A DNA stretch of 64,000 nucleotides from Shewanella sp. OPT22 (GTDB lineage: Bacteria; Pseudomonadota; Gammaproteobacteria; Enterobacterales; Shewanellaceae): contig NZ_PGVH01000029.1 of the NCBI RefSeq assembly GCF_004168585.1, positions 139,095-203,094 of the forward strand, written 5' to 3'. Both the position numbers and the translations under genes were made by a program. Below the pieces are notes generated by a model, which worked only from the letters and a program-made list of their open reading frames with translations, was not told where the DNA came from and ran no database searches. This document shows positions 9,077 to 18,551 of this stretch, in pieces; positions within the stretch are counted from its first letter, which is position 1; every line of letters starts with the position of its first letter.

Positions 9077-9961
9077 TCAATCAGCAAGCATTTGCTTTAA
9101 TGCGACTTTAAAGTCAGCCCCTAGCTTAGGATCATTTAACCCATATTGAACAAACGCTTTTGCGTAGCCCAACTTATCACCACAATCATGTGACTTGCCT
9201 GACATATGGAATGCTTCAACCGTTTCTTGCTCGATTAGCATATCAATCGCATCGGTCAGCTGAATTTCATCACCTGCACCCATCGGTGTTTTTTCAAGTA
9301 ACGGCCAAATATTTTGCGACAGCACATAACGCCCAACAACCGCTAAATTCGAGGGTGCATCTTCCACCTCTGGCTTTTCGACCATGCTGCTTATTTTAGT
9401 CGATGCACCTTCAGCAACTTCAACGCCATTACAATCTGCAATACCGTATTTATTTACATCTTGCTTAGGTACAGGGGCAACCATAATTTGACTGGCATTA
9501 TCATTAAGAAAACGAGCTTTCATTGCAGCAAGGTTTTCTGTTTTCTGGCAAGCAGTGTACTCATCTAAAATAACGTCAGGCAGAACAACCATAAATGGGT
9601 TATCACCAATACAAGGTTTAGCGCACAATACAGCATGACCCAGTCCTTTTGCTTCACCTTGACGCACATGCATAATGGTCACGTCTTTAGGGCAAATAGC
9701 TTGAACTTCTTCTAACAACTGACGTTTGACACGCTTTTCTAGCGTTGACTCAAGCTCATACTGTTTATCAAAATGGTTTTCAATGGCATTTTTACTGGCA
9801 TGAGTCACAAGCACGATTTGCTTTACACCAGCGGCCACACATTCGTTAACAATATATTGAATCAATGGCTTATCAACCAAAGGTAACATTTCCTTTGGGA
9901 TGGCTTTTGTTGCAGGCAACATCCGGGTTCCTAGACCCGCAACAGGGATTACTGCTTTCAT
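9077..9961 (-). CDS. galU: UTP-glucose-1-phosphate uridylyltransferase
   Basis: A 294-residue GalU enzyme making UDP-glucose. The N-terminal [19 protein letters not shown] and the later VEKP motif are diagnostic. UDP-glucose feeds the ugd product and then the epimerase product encoded upstream in the same direction, so this gene completes a GalU-Ugd-epimerase route to UDP-GlcA and UDP-GalA. It is unusual in being flanked on each side by a HEPN-MNT pair. A 283-base gap upstream (9962-10244) shows no gene and probably holds its promoter. Confidence 0.96.
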   Translation of the reverse strand: MKAVIPVAGLGTRMLPATKAIPKEMLPLVDKPLIQYIVNECVAAGVKQIVLVTHASKNAIENHFDKQYELESTLEKRVKRQLLEEVQAICPKDVTIMHVRQGEAKGLGHAVLCAKPCIGDNPFMVVLPDVILDEYTACQKTENLAAMKARFLNDNASQIMVAPVPKQDVNKYGIADCNGVEVAEGASTKISSMVEKPEVEDAPSNLAVVGRYVLSQNIWPLLEKTPMGAGDEIQLTDAIDMLIEQETVEAFHMSGKSHDCGDKLGYAKAFVQYGLNDPKLGADFKVALKQMLAD

Positions 9962-10244
9962 TTAATTCTCTATTCCTTTAAATAGGCTATAACTGCAATA
10001 CAGAAAGTACAAAACACCTGATTTAGTAAAATCGTCAGCAAATATTTAAGTCATTTAAGAAAAATCACTAAGTACCCTCTTACGCTGCTATGACGGCATA
10101 ATCACTGAAATTCAGTCTGCTTGTAAATTCACTATAAATTTAGCTAATACTAATGGATAATCATGAAGGATTATATTCGCTTGTTTTACAACATTCACCT
10201 GTAAAAGTATACTTAACTCAAATATTTTCATTTAGAGTTTCACT

Positions 10245-10667
10245 ATGCCAATTGATACTTCTTTCTTATCAAGATGCATTGCAACACTTTTAGAAGCGAA
10301 ACGTTCACTTTCTAACCTCAACGAAAATGATATTAAATACGATATTTTTCGAGCCGCGTGTGTTAAAGAGTTTGAAATTATCCTTGAACAATCTGGGAAA
10401 TTATTAAAACAGGCCTTGGTTCCTTTTGTGCACTCAATAAAAGCAGCAAAAGTACTGACATTTAAAGATACATTTCGTAAGGCTGCACAATTTGGCATTA
10501 TCTCAATAGAGGAAGCTGAACGTTGGTTAACTTATCGAGACAACCGAAATGAAACGGCACATGACTATGGTGCAGGTTTTGCTGAAAAAACATTTATTTT
10601 ACTCGACACGTTTATTGAAGATGCAACACAATTAGCACAATACTTATCCGAACAAGACTATGATTGA
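10245..10667 (+). CDS. HEPN nucleotidyltransferase-partner protein (HI0074-like), pair 2
   Basis: A 140-residue helical protein of the nucleotidyltransferase substrate-binding (HI0074/HEPN) family. The motif RNETAH (Rx4H) lies in YRDNRNETAHDYG. AGAG stands seven bases before the ATG. Its last eight bases overlap the downstream MNT gene. Together they form a second HEPN-MNT module, different in subfamily and on the opposite strand from the one at 8171-8959. Toxin function is inferred from the family. Confidence 0.78.
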   Translation: MPIDTSFLSRCIATLLEAKRSLSNLNENDIKYDIFRAACVKEFEIILEQSGKLLKQALVPFVHSIKAAKVLTFKDTFRKAAQFGIISIEEAERWLTYRDNRNETAHDYGAGFAEKTFILLDTFIEDATQLAQYLSEQDYD

Positions 10668-10956
10668 TATCAGGCCACAAGATTTAGACAGAATTAAGCA
10701 AATTGCTTCAACCAGTTTAGTATATGGTTCAACGCTCTTAGCTTACGGTAGCAGGATCAAAGGTACATCTTATGATGCAAGCGATCTGGATTTGGTGGTG
10801 ATAACTCCTGAAGGAGACAGCAACGACATAACAAGCTTTAGAGAAAAATTACAAGAATCAAACATCCCGATTATAGTACAAGCATTTAGCTGGGAATCAT
10901 TACCCAAAAATTTTCAAAACAGTATCCTCGCTCACCATCAAGAAATCGCTTTTTAG
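10660..10956 (+). CDS. MNT-type nucleotidyltransferase (HI0073-like), pair 2
   Basis: A 98-residue minimal nucleotidyltransferase with AYGSRIKGT ... SDLDLVV, the GS and DxD motifs of the Pol-beta fold. It overlaps the HEPN gene by eight bases, the usual coupling in HI0074/HI0073-type pairs. Predicted antitoxin that modifies its HEPN partner. It is followed directly by REP-like repeats rather than a classic terminator. Confidence 0.78.
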   Translation: MIDIRPQDLDRIKQIASTSLVYGSTLLAYGSRIKGTSYDASDLDLVVITPEGDSNDITSFREKLQESNIPIIVQAFSWESLPKNFQNSILAHHQEIAF

Positions 10957-10958
10957 CT

Positions 10959-11070
10959 ATACCCGAGAAATCAGGAAATGTAATAACGACCGTATTGTAT
11001 GTCGTTCATCCAGCGATTTTAGTATTAGCCTGTGCCGTCATACCCGAGAAATCGGGTATCCAGCGACTTC
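10959..11070. repeat. REP-like palindromic repeats (two units)
   Basis: Two units of a repeat whose core is TACCCGAGAAATCGGGTA followed by TCCAGCGAC. The first (10959-11020) is a longer variant with a TAATAACGACCGTATTGTATG insert-like stretch; the second (11035-11070) is compact. The same family recurs at 12146-12475 and 37831-37908. They sit between the convergent MNT and epimerase genes. Confidence 0.8.
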
Positions 11071-11092
11071 AGTTACTCTAACCTTTAAACAA

Positions 11093-12097
11093 TTAAACTG
11101 AATAAAATTCTTTATACCACTTAACCAGCTCAGCGACACCCTCTTTAATCGAAACTTGAGGTTTATAACCTGTTGCCTCAAATAAATCTTGAGTGTCTGC
11201 AAAGGTGCGATACACATCACCAGGCTGCATACCACGAAAGTTCTTCTTTGCGACAATGCCTAATTCAGACTCAATGGTTTCAACAAACTCCATCAAGTTA
11301 ATCGGTGAACCGTGACCAATATTAAATACGGCATAAGGTGCAGAGCTCGTCGCTGGTGTTCCTGTTTCAACGGTCCAAGCATCGTTACGGCCTGGTATCA
11401 CATCTGCGATACGTATAATACCCTCAACAATATCATTCACATGGGTGAAGTCACGCCACATATCACCATTGTTATTAATATCTATGGTGTCACCATTAAT
11501 GATTTTTTTAGTAAAAATAAACGGCGCCATATCAGGTCGGCCCCAAGCACCATAAACAGTAAAAAAACGAAGCCCTGTAGTTGGAATATCGTAAAGGTGT
11601 GAGTAACTGTGCGACATCAGCTCATTAGCTTTCTTTGTTGCAGCATACAAAGACACAGGATGATCAACAGAGTCTTCAGTAGCAAAAGGCACTTTTTCAT
11701 TAAGGCCATACACAGAGCTCGACGAAGCATAAACCAAATGCTTAACCTGTGTTTGTCGACAACCTTCAAGAATGTTCAAATGCCCAACAAGATTCGAGTC
11801 AGCATAAGCATGAGGATTTTCGATAGAGTAACGAACGCCCGCTTGAGCCGCTAAGTGAATCACTTTATCAAATTTTTCTGATTCAAATAGCGATGCTATA
11901 GCTTCACGATCTGAAATATCTAACTTTTCAAACCTAAAATTAGGATGTTTGATTCGAACTAATCTTGCTTCTTTCAATGCAATATCGTAATAGTCGTTGA
12001 TATTATCAATACCAACCACATCAAAACCTTGAGCAGTTAAACGCTCAACAACTGCACTACCAATAAAACCAGCAGCACCAGTAACTAAATATTTCAT
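11093..12097 (-). CDS. UDP-glucuronate 4-epimerase (NAD-dependent SDR)
   Basis: A 334-residue extended SDR epimerase. It shows GAAGFIGS at the N-terminus, HLAAQAGVRYS, SSSSVYG and YAATKK (YxxxK). HLAAQAGVRYS is typical of UDP-glucuronate/UDP-GalNAcA 4-epimerases rather than GalE. The upstream neighbour ugd makes UDP-GlcA, so UDP-GalA is the likely product for the polysaccharide. It could alternatively act on UDP-GlcNAcA or UDP-GlcNAc. A terminator hairpin just upstream (12106-12135) suggests it has its own promoter or is reached by read-through. Confidence 0.85.
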   Translation of the reverse strand: MKYLVTGAAGFIGSAVVERLTAQGFDVVGIDNINDYYDIALKEARLVRIKHPNFRFEKLDISDREAIASLFESEKFDKVIHLAAQAGVRYSIENPHAYADSNLVGHLNILEGCRQTQVKHLVYASSSSVYGLNEKVPFATEDSVDHPVSLYAATKKANELMSHSYSHLYDIPTTGLRFFTVYGAWGRPDMAPFIFTKKIINGDTIDINNNGDMWRDFTHVNDIVEGIIRIADVIPGRNDAWTVETGTPATSSAPYAVFNIGHGSPINLMEFVETIESELGIVAKKNFRGMQPGDVYRTFADTQDLFEATGYKPQVSIKEGVAELVKWYKEFYSV

Positions 12098-12105
12098 ATT
12101 TCCAC

Positions 12106-12135
12106 CAAAACAAAAGCCAGCATTAGCTGGCTTAG
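12106..12135 (-). terminator. Terminator hairpin upstream of the epimerase
   Basis: Perfect inverted repeat AAGCCAGC ATTA GCTGGCTT; read on the minus strand it is followed by TTTTGTTTT. It is oriented to end transcripts coming from ugd, about 350 bases past the ugd stop and across the REP array. Confidence 0.65.
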
Positions 12136-12145
12136 TATATATTTT

Positions 12146-12475
12146 ATCATACCTGCGAAAGCTGGTACCAAGCGACTTACGCTCTTGCCGTCATACCCGA
12201 GTAATCGGGAAATGAAATAACGACAGTATTGTATGTCGATCATCCAGTGCCTTTTAGCACTTGCCGTCATACCCGAGTAATCGGGTATCCAGTGCCTTTA
12301 AGCTTTAAACGTAGCCATCCCCAAATGTAGTTATCGGTCAATGAAATAACGACAGTATTGTATGTCGATCATCCAGTGACTTCTAGCACTTGCCGTCATA
12401 CCCGAATGAAGCTATCGAGAAATGAAATAACCACAGCATTGTATATCGATCATCCAGTGACTTTTAGCTTCTAGC
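12146..12475. repeat. REP-like repeat array
   Basis: Five or more units in the same orientation fill the gap between the epimerase and ugd (gene-free 12098-12484). Compact units with palindromic CCCGAGTAATCGGG followed by TCCAGTGCC or CCAAGCGAC lie at 12146-12179 and 12263-12297. Long units containing GAAATAACGACAGTATTG lie at 12188-12255, about 12313-12385 (degenerate) and 12392-12470. Sequence decays from unit to unit. This resembles the BIME-like arrays of other gammaproteobacteria; no gene is present. Confidence 0.8.
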
Positions 12476-12484
12476 TCAATATTA

Positions 12485-13651
12485 CTAATCACTACCGAAC
12501 AAATCGCGAGTATAAACTTTATCAGCTACATCACGAATTTCATCAACCATTCTGTTTGCCACGATTACATCACAACTGGACTTAAATTCATTCAAATCTT
12601 TAATCACTTGAGAATGAAAAAATTCTTCATCTTCCAATACAGGTTCGTATACAACAACCTCAATACCCTTAGCTTTTAGCCTTTTCATGATGCCTTGAAT
12701 CGAAGAAGCTCTAAAGTTATCGGAACCTGACTTCATAATCAAACGATGAATACCGACACATTGTGGATTACGTTTTAATATCGAATCAGCAATAAAGTCT
12801 TTACGAGTAGTGTTGGCATCAACGATGGCATTAATCAGATTATTCGGGACGTCTTTATAATTAGCACGGAGTTGTTTTGTATCTTTAGGTAAACAATAAC
12901 CACCATAGCCAAACGAAGGGTTATTGTAATGATTGCCAATACGAGGATCTAAACCAACTCCTTCAATAATTTGCTTAGAATCCAACCCAAGAGCTTCTGA
13001 GTAAGAGTCTAATTCGTTAAAGTAAGCCACTCGCATCGCTAAGTAAGTATTCGAAAACAATTTTATTGCTTCAGCTTCAGTTGAGTCAGTAAACAAAACA
13101 TCAATATTTTCTTTTATTGCACCTTCAGCTAACAAATTCGCAAACTGCTCTGCGCGTGCGGAGCGTTCACCGACAATAATGCGAGAAGGATACAAATTAT
13201 CATGCAAAGCTTTTCCTTCACGAAGGAATTCAGGTGAAAAAATGATATTATCTGTATTAAATTCATTTTTTATTTTTTCAGTATAACCTACAGGTACAGT
13301 CGATTTTATGATCATCAATGCATCTGCATTAACTGACAGCACATCTTGAATAACCGACTCAACTGAACTAGTGTCAAAATAGTTCGTTTCTGGGTTATAG
13401 TCAGTGGGAGTTGCAATAATTACGAATTCGGCATGTTGAAATGCATTAACTTTATCTAGCGTCGCTTCGAGTCTTAATTCACAATTATCAAAGTACCTTT
13501 GAATATCGTTGTCGACAATTGGGGACGTTCTTTGATTAATCATTGCAATTTTATCAGCAATAAGATCTAAAGCCTTAACATCATGGTGTTGGGCTAATAA
13601 CACTGCATTTGAAAGCCCGACATAACCTGTACCAACAACTGTTATGTTCAT
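12485..13651 (-). CDS. ugd: UDP-glucose 6-dehydrogenase
   Basis: A 388-residue enzyme oxidising UDP-glucose to UDP-glucuronate with NAD. It shows the Rossmann [10 protein letters not shown], the STVPVG loop, SPEFLREG, and the catalytic cysteine in [14 protein letters not shown]. Its length equals that of E. coli Ugd (388). It lies between the WbpM-like gene and the epimerase and together with galU forms a UDP-hexuronic acid branch. A terminator precedes it (13725-13752), so it may be separately transcribed. Confidence 0.95.
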   Translation of the reverse strand: MNITVVGTGYVGLSNAVLLAQHHDVKALDLIADKIAMINQRTSPIVDNDIQRYFDNCELRLEATLDKVNAFQHAEFVIIATPTDYNPETNYFDTSSVESVIQDVLSVNADALMIIKSTVPVGYTEKIKNEFNTDNIIFSPEFLREGKALHDNLYPSRIIVGERSARAEQFANLLAEGAIKENIDVLFTDSTEAEAIKLFSNTYLAMRVAYFNELDSYSEALGLDSKQIIEGVGLDPRIGNHYNNPSFGYGGYCLPKDTKQLRANYKDVPNNLINAIVDANTTRKDFIADSILKRNPQCVGIHRLIMKSGSDNFRASSIQGIMKRLKAKGIEVVVYEPVLEDEEFFHSQVIKDLNEFKSSCDVIVANRMVDEIRDVADKVYTRDLFGSD

Positions 13652-13724
13652 TTAATACCTTTAGCACAATAAATTGAAAATCAAAACGTCATTATATTCA
13701 ATCAAGTTTACAAAAGCATTATAA

Positions 13725-13752
13725 TAAAAAAGCCAACTCAAAGAGTTGGCCT
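13725..13752 (-). terminator. Terminator after the pglF/wbpM-like gene
   Basis: Perfect eight-base stem GCCAACTC/GAGTTGGC with loop AAA (TTT on the minus strand), followed on the minus strand by a run of six to seven T. It is 18 bases past the stop of the dehydratase gene. Confidence 0.85.
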
Positions 13753-13769
13753 CTCAATCAATCTCGGGA

Positions 13770-15746
13770 TTACGAAACTAGCGAAATAACTTTTCCATTA
13801 TCTTCTGCTGCACCGGTTTCGTTTTTAGGCAAATTCTGCTGCCAAACTAAATCACAAATACCGTCTGTTGGAGCAAAACCAGTTGGAGTGGTCAGCAATA
13901 TGTCACGAATGACCTCATGTTGAAACCCATGACAAGCTTTATCTAGCTTTTCCAAAATAACGGAATATTCGCTCCATTCTAAAAATGACTCATTGGCAGT
14001 CATAATACGTTCATGCTCAGTACCAATAACATCATCACCGATTAATAACTCTTCATACAATTTCTCACCAGGGCGCAACCCGCTGCATTCGATAGCAATG
14101 TCACCATCTGGATTTGCTTCATCTCTGACTTCAAAACCACTTAAGCGGATCATTTTAGCGGCGAGCTCTATAATCTTTACAGATTTACCCATATCTAATA
14201 CGAAAACATCACCACCTTTCCCCATTGCACCAGCTTGAATAACCAGCTGTGCAGCTTCTGGGATCGTCATAAAGAAACGAGTGATATCAGGATGAGTAAC
14301 CGTTACCGGACCACCATTTGCAATTTGATTTCTAAATAACGGAACTACAGAGCCTGATGACCCCAAAACATTGCCAAAACGAACCATACAAAAACGAGTT
14401 TGATTGCTCTCTCGTGCAAAAGCCTGAAGAACTAATTCAGCCATTCGCTTTGCTGTCCCCATGACATTCGTAGGTCTAACAGCTTTATCTGTAGAAATTA
14501 ATACAAAAGTTTCTACTTTTGCAGCAATAGCTGCTCTTGCGGTGTATAGCGTGCCGAATACATTATTTCTGACGCCCTCAACCACATTATGCTCCACAAG
14601 TGGTACATGTTTATATGCTGCAGCATGATAAACCGTTTCAACACCGAAGGATTCCATCACTGCTTGAATACGATTTTCTCGTTGAACAGAACCCATCAAC
14701 GGAAAAATAGGGACATCTAAACTCAGCTCTAACGCAATCGTTTTTAACTCACGTTCAATAGCATATAAGGCAAACTCAGAAAGTTCAAAAAGCACTAACT
14801 TTGCAGGTGCCTGCTTGAGAATTTGACGACAGAGTTCAGAACCAATTGAACCACCAGCCCCCGTCACCATAACGACTTTATTAGAAATATTTGCAGAAAG
14901 AAGATCATCCCTTGGCGGAACAGCATCTCGCCCTAGTAAGTCGTCGATTTCCACTTCTTTGATATCGCTATATAGTTTGTTTCCATTAACTAAATCAGCC
15001 ATCGCAGGAATCGTTAATACCTGAACAGCTAAAGGCTCTAAGGTCTGTAAAATTGCCTGCCTTCTCACTCGAGTTGCACTAGGTATAGCCAACAACACTT
15101 TTGTTGCCGATTTTTGTTTAATTAGTTTACGTATAATAGATGGAGAATGTACATGCACTCCCTGAATTAACGTACCATGCAAACTTTTGTCGTCATCGAC
15201 AAATGCAAACGGATGATACTCATGACTTTGGGCTAGAGAGCTTAATAGCTGGCGTCCACTCACTCCCGCCCCATAAATTATTACTGGTTCACCGACACGC
15301 TTGAGTCCTCTGCCAACCAGCGAGCGCACTATGGCGCGTGACCCACCAATGAAAATCATCGCAAAAGCAGCATAAATGAAAGGGAACGTTCTCGGCACAT
15401 TCGCTTCGATATAAAACGACACTAGCACGAGTAGGATCGTCGATATGATTACACCCGACGCAATAGCAATTACAGCCTGTAACCCCATATATCGGAGAAC
15501 AGCCCTATAGAGACCAAATTTTGCAAATACAAATAAACTAGCTGGTAAAACACATGCTAGAACAATCCAAAACTCGTTATCAGCAAAGACTGAAACATCA
15601 TCCAGTCGAACTAATAACGCCGCCCAAAAAGCAAAAAATAAAAATAATGAATCTACCAGTAAACTCACGAGTCGTTTTTGACCTCGTGGTAAAGAGAATA
15701 TAAACTGCAAGAATTCCAATTTCCGGCCCAACCCTAAAAAATTCAT
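13770..15746 (-). CDS. pglF: Membrane UDP-GlcNAc 4,6-dehydratase (PglF/WbpM-like)
   Basis: A 658-residue protein with about four N-terminal membrane helices, a CoA-binding-like domain (around residues 140-260) and a C-terminal SDR dehydratase starting VTGAGGSIGSEL. The active site reads STDKAVRPTNVMGTAKR, with Met in place of the usual catalytic Tyr (MxxxK), as in PglF/WbpM. It makes UDP-4-keto-6-deoxy-GlcNAc. With the PglE-, PglD- and PglC-like proteins at 17304-19792 this gives diacetylbacillosamine. The IS3-family insertion now separates it from those genes. Confidence 0.88.
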   Translation of the reverse strand: MNFLGLGRKLEFLQFIFSLPRGQKRLVSLLVDSLFLFFAFWAALLVRLDDVSVFADNEFWIVLACVLPASLFVFAKFGLYRAVLRYMGLQAVIAIASGVIISTILLVLVSFYIEANVPRTFPFIYAAFAMIFIGGSRAIVRSLVGRGLKRVGEPVIIYGAGVSGRQLLSSLAQSHEYHPFAFVDDDKSLHGTLIQGVHVHSPSIIRKLIKQKSATKVLLAIPSATRVRRQAILQTLEPLAVQVLTIPAMADLVNGNKLYSDIKEVEIDDLLGRDAVPPRDDLLSANISNKVVMVTGAGGSIGSELCRQILKQAPAKLVLFELSEFALYAIERELKTIALELSLDVPIFPLMGSVQRENRIQAVMESFGVETVYHAAAYKHVPLVEHNVVEGVRNNVFGTLYTARAAIAAKVETFVLISTDKAVRPTNVMGTAKRMAELVLQAFARESNQTRFCMVRFGNVLGSSGSVVPLFRNQIANGGPVTVTHPDITRFFMTIPEAAQLVIQAGAMGKGGDVFVLDMGKSVKIIELAAKMIRLSGFEVRDEANPDGDIAIECSGLRPGEKLYEELLIGDDVIGTEHERIMTANESFLEWSEYSVILEKLDKACHGFQHEVIRDILLTTPTGFAPTDGICDLVWQQNLPKNETGAAEDNGKVISLVS

Positions 15747-15952
15747 AATATTAACGTTCTTAAAAAATTACTACGCTTTACAGCATAGACAAGAGTGCAG
15801 AGTTTAACATAATCAAACCTTCTCAGTCAGCAGTCTTTGCGTAATCGCCGCGTATCACATCAATAAATAGCATATGATTATACATGTTCTGGTCTAATGG
15901 CATCGGACACTTTAATAAGAGACAATTAACTGTCAAATATTAAGGTGCTACA

Positions 15953-16243
15953 ATGAGTCAAAAAAGAGCTTATAAACAATATCCTAAAGAATTTAAAGAA
16001 GAAGCTGTTGCTCTTGTTCGAGAACAAGGCTATTCCGTTCCTGAAGCAGCAAAGTCTCTAGGTGTCACTACTGGATTGCTTTATAAGTGGAAAGACAAAA
16101 TTGAAGCAGAACTTAGTGGGACTGTTCTTGTTGGTGATGAACGGGAAGAATTAAAACGTTTGCGTAAAGAAGTTAAGCAACTGAAAATGGAGCAAGACAT
16201 CCTAAAAAAGGCCAGTGCCTTCTTTGCGAAAAACATGAAGTAA
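15953..16243 (+). CDS. IS3-family transposase OrfA (HTH)
   Basis: A 96-residue helix-turn-helix protein (QYPKEFKEEAVALVREQG, then VPEAAKSLGV) ending with a leucine-zipper-like stretch. Near its end the codons CTA AAA AAG (16202-16210) give the slippery A_AAA_AAG used by IS3 elements for -1 frameshifting into orfB. Intact as far as visible. Confidence 0.9.
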   Translation: MSQKRAYKQYPKEFKEEAVALVREQGYSVPEAAKSLGVTTGLLYKWKDKIEAELSGTVLVGDEREELKRLRKEVKQLKMEQDILKKASAFFAKNMK

Positions 16244-16290
16244 AATTCAGCTTCTTCAAAAAGAATGCCAGTCGTGTTTCAGTTTCAGCT

Positions 16291-17124
16291 TTGTGTCGAA
16301 CACTTAGAGTGAGCCGCTCTGCATATTACAGTTGGTTAAGAAGGCCAGGCAAATTGATTGATGCTGAAACTCTGCATTTATATCGCCGTACCAAAGCGTT
16401 ATTTACTGAAAGCAGAGCTAGCTTAGGTAGTCGTTCTTTGATGAAAAAGTTACGTAAAGAGGGTTTTTCCGTTGGCCGTAACCTTGTCCGCAGCCTCATG
16501 AAGAAGCTCGGGCTCACAGTGACTCAACGAGTCGCATATAAAGTCACAACAAAGCGAAAGCATAGTGATAGTGTCGCAAGTAACTTGCTGAATCAGAATT
16601 TTAATCCTGTTGCTCCAAACCAAGTTTGGGCGGGAGATGTGACCTACCTTAAAACAAGTGAAGGTTGGATGTATCTTGCTGTAGTTATGGATTTATTTTC
16701 AAGAAGAATTGTTGGCTGACACATTGATAAGCGAATGACGACGGATTTAGTGTTAACAGCACTCAACCGTGCCTACACACTGAGAAAGCCACTAAAGGGC
16801 TGTGTATTTCACAGCGATAGAGGCTCACAGTATACCAGCAAGCGTTTTCGTAACTTTGTAAATAAATGCAACATGAGAGCAAGCATGGGAGACGTTGGAG
16901 CGTGTTGGGATAATGCTGTAGTAGAGAGGTTTTTTGGAAGTTTAAAGCATGACTGGATATTTAAAATTCCTCAGCAAACACGCAAAGCAATGAAGAAAGA
17001 CGTGTCAGACTATATGAAGTATTACAACTTAAAACGATTACATACAGCAAACGATGATCGGTCTCCGATCGATCATGAAATTAACTTTGAGAATTCTCAA
17101 AATAAAGTGTCCGGTTGGAGTTGA
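16291..17124 (+). pseudogene. IS3-family transposase OrfB, split by a nonsense codon
   Basis: A DDE integrase-type transposase in the -1 frame relative to orfA. The first part contains the HTH_21-like region and AGDVTYLKT (first Asp); the second has FHSDRGSQYTS (second Asp) and the WDNAVVERFF glutamate. The frame is open throughout except for a single TGA at 16720-16722, where relatives usually have a Trp codon (RRIVGWHID). So one point mutation separates the 16291-16719 and 16735-17124 halves, and the element is probably immobile unless the stop is read through. Translation in vivo would start upstream via the frameshift; 16291 is only the first in-frame start candidate. Confidence 0.85.
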
Positions 17125-17195
17125 CCAGAACAATGAGAGATGGAGGGCTGACTTAGGAGGTAATGATAAAGGACGAAAAAACATTGTTAGTAATT

Positions 17196-17235
17196 AATAA
17201 AACAAGGCTCAATTCATTATTAGTATGAATCGAGC
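17196..17235 (-). terminator. Probable terminator at the end of the pgl-containing operon
   Basis: Stem GCTCAATTCAT pairing with ATGAATCGAGC (one mismatch) with loop TATTAGT, followed on the minus strand by CTTGTTTTATT. It stands about 70 bases after the pglE stop and before the IS. Confidence 0.55.
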
Positions 17236-17303
17236 TATAAAACCTTTATTTACTCAGCAATTAGAAGCCCAAACCAGAGATTCTATACTGAATAAATTCA
17301 ACG

Positions 17304-18479
17304 CTACTTCTGAGCCAAAAGTAAAACGCTGCGAATTACTTCACAAGTTGTATCTATCTCGGCCTTAGTCAAGGTAGGGTGTACTAAAAACATTAAACTC
17401 GTATCCCCTAATTCAACTGCGTTAGGTAAACGATTAGCTGGTCTCCAAGGCGTATTATCAAAAGCTTTCTCTAAATAAACCTCTGAACAACTACCTTGAT
17501 ACGCAGGAACACTTTGTTCAATAATTTTTTCGATTATTAAATCACGAGTCCAGTTTTCTTTTAGGTTTTCAGGGCGAACAAATAAGTAGTGTTTATACTC
17601 TGCATGTTCAATATGCTCTGCTACATCGACAGTTCGAACAACATTTAAGTCCTGAACTACCGCATCAATAGCCACACCATTAGATTGCCGCTTTGAAGTC
17701 CACTCAGTCATTTTTTGTAATTGAATACGGCCAAGTACACCTTGCATCTCAGTCATACGCCAGTTTGTGCCAAAACTGTCATGCAACCAACGAAAACCTG
17801 GCGGATGTTCACGATTATAAATAGCGTCAAAACTTTTACCATGATCTTTATAGGACCACATGTCTTGCCAAAGTTCTTTATCGTTAGTAGTGACCATTCC
17901 ACCTTCGCCACCCGTCGTCATGATTTTATCTTGGCAAAATGACCAAGCACCAATATGACCAATTGAACCAACACTACGGCCTTTATACTTTGCACCATGC
18001 GCCTGTGCGCAGTCTTCAATTACGTAGAAGCCATGTTTCTCAGACAGCTCCATAATTGCGTCCATTTCGGCAGGCATACCAGCTAAATGAACAACAATTA
18101 CGGCTTTAGTTTTTTGAGTAAGAACTTCAGCTATTGATTCAGCTGTAATAACTTGGCTATTAAGATCTACATCGGCAAATACAGGTGATGCTCCACAAGT
18201 GACAATTGATGAAGCAGAAGCTAGAAATGTACGAGGTGTTGTTATAACTTCATCACCACAGCCAATACCCAGAGCTTTAAGCGCCAAATCTAGCGCAAGT
18301 GTTCCGTTGCCAAGGGCGATAGCAAACTCAGAGTCAGACCAAGCTGCGAACTCTTTTTCAAATTCACGACACTCATTTCCAGTCCAATAATTGACTTTAT
18401 TCGATAAAATCACGCGACTAACGGCTTCAGCCTCTTCCTGAGTAAAAGAAGGCCAAGGAGAAAAACTTGTATTTAGCAT
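17304..18479 (-). CDS. pglE: DegT/DnrJ-family aminotransferase (PglE-like)
   Basis: A 391-residue PLP-dependent sugar aminotransferase. It shows GNGTLALDLALKALG, EDCAQAHGA, and the PLP lysine in SFCQDKIMTTGGEGG. Together with the adjacent pglD- and pglC-like genes and the PglF-like dehydratase, the expected reaction is transfer of an amino group to C4 of UDP-4-keto-6-deoxy-GlcNAc. Sequence alone cannot fix the substrate within the DegT family; the neighbours decide the call. It is the last gene before the IS, with a terminator-like hairpin after it. Confidence 0.8.
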   Translation of the reverse strand: MLNTSFSPWPSFTQEEAEAVSRVILSNKVNYWTGNECREFEKEFAAWSDSEFAIALGNGTLALDLALKALGIGCGDEVITTPRTFLASASSIVTCGASPVFADVDLNSQVITAESIAEVLTQKTKAVIVVHLAGMPAEMDAIMELSEKHGFYVIEDCAQAHGAKYKGRSVGSIGHIGAWSFCQDKIMTTGGEGGMVTTNDKELWQDMWSYKDHGKSFDAIYNREHPPGFRWLHDSFGTNWRMTEMQGVLGRIQLQKMTEWTSKRQSNGVAIDAVVQDLNVVRTVDVAEHIEHAEYKHYLFVRPENLKENWTRDLIIEKIIEQSVPAYQGSCSEVYLEKAFDNTPWRPANRLPNAVELGDTSLMFLVHPTLTKAEIDTTCEVIRSVLLLAQK

Positions 18480-18551
18480 ATATAAATTACTCTACATTCT
18501 TATCATTAGAACAGTAATAAACTTTCTAGCAATTGTTAAACAGCTGAAATA

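Larger units (their letters stand above)
15885..17132 (+). mobile_element. IS3-family insertion sequence, transposase inactivated
   Basis: The ends carry inverted repeats starting TGTTCTGGTC (left at 15885; right end GACCAGAACA at 17132) with an internal shared GGACACTTTA. It has two overlapping ORFs (orfA, orfB) joined by an A6G slippery site and a DDE transposase. Length is 1,248 bp. No 3-4 bp target duplication is seen (left flank ACA, right flank ATG). It is inserted opposite to the direction of the polysaccharide operon, between pglE and pglF. Confidence 0.9.

Noticed and set aside
12146-12475. Possible CRISPR array
   Set aside because: Repeats are palindromic REP-type units with irregular spacing and repeated, not unique, intervening sequence; no cas genes nearby.
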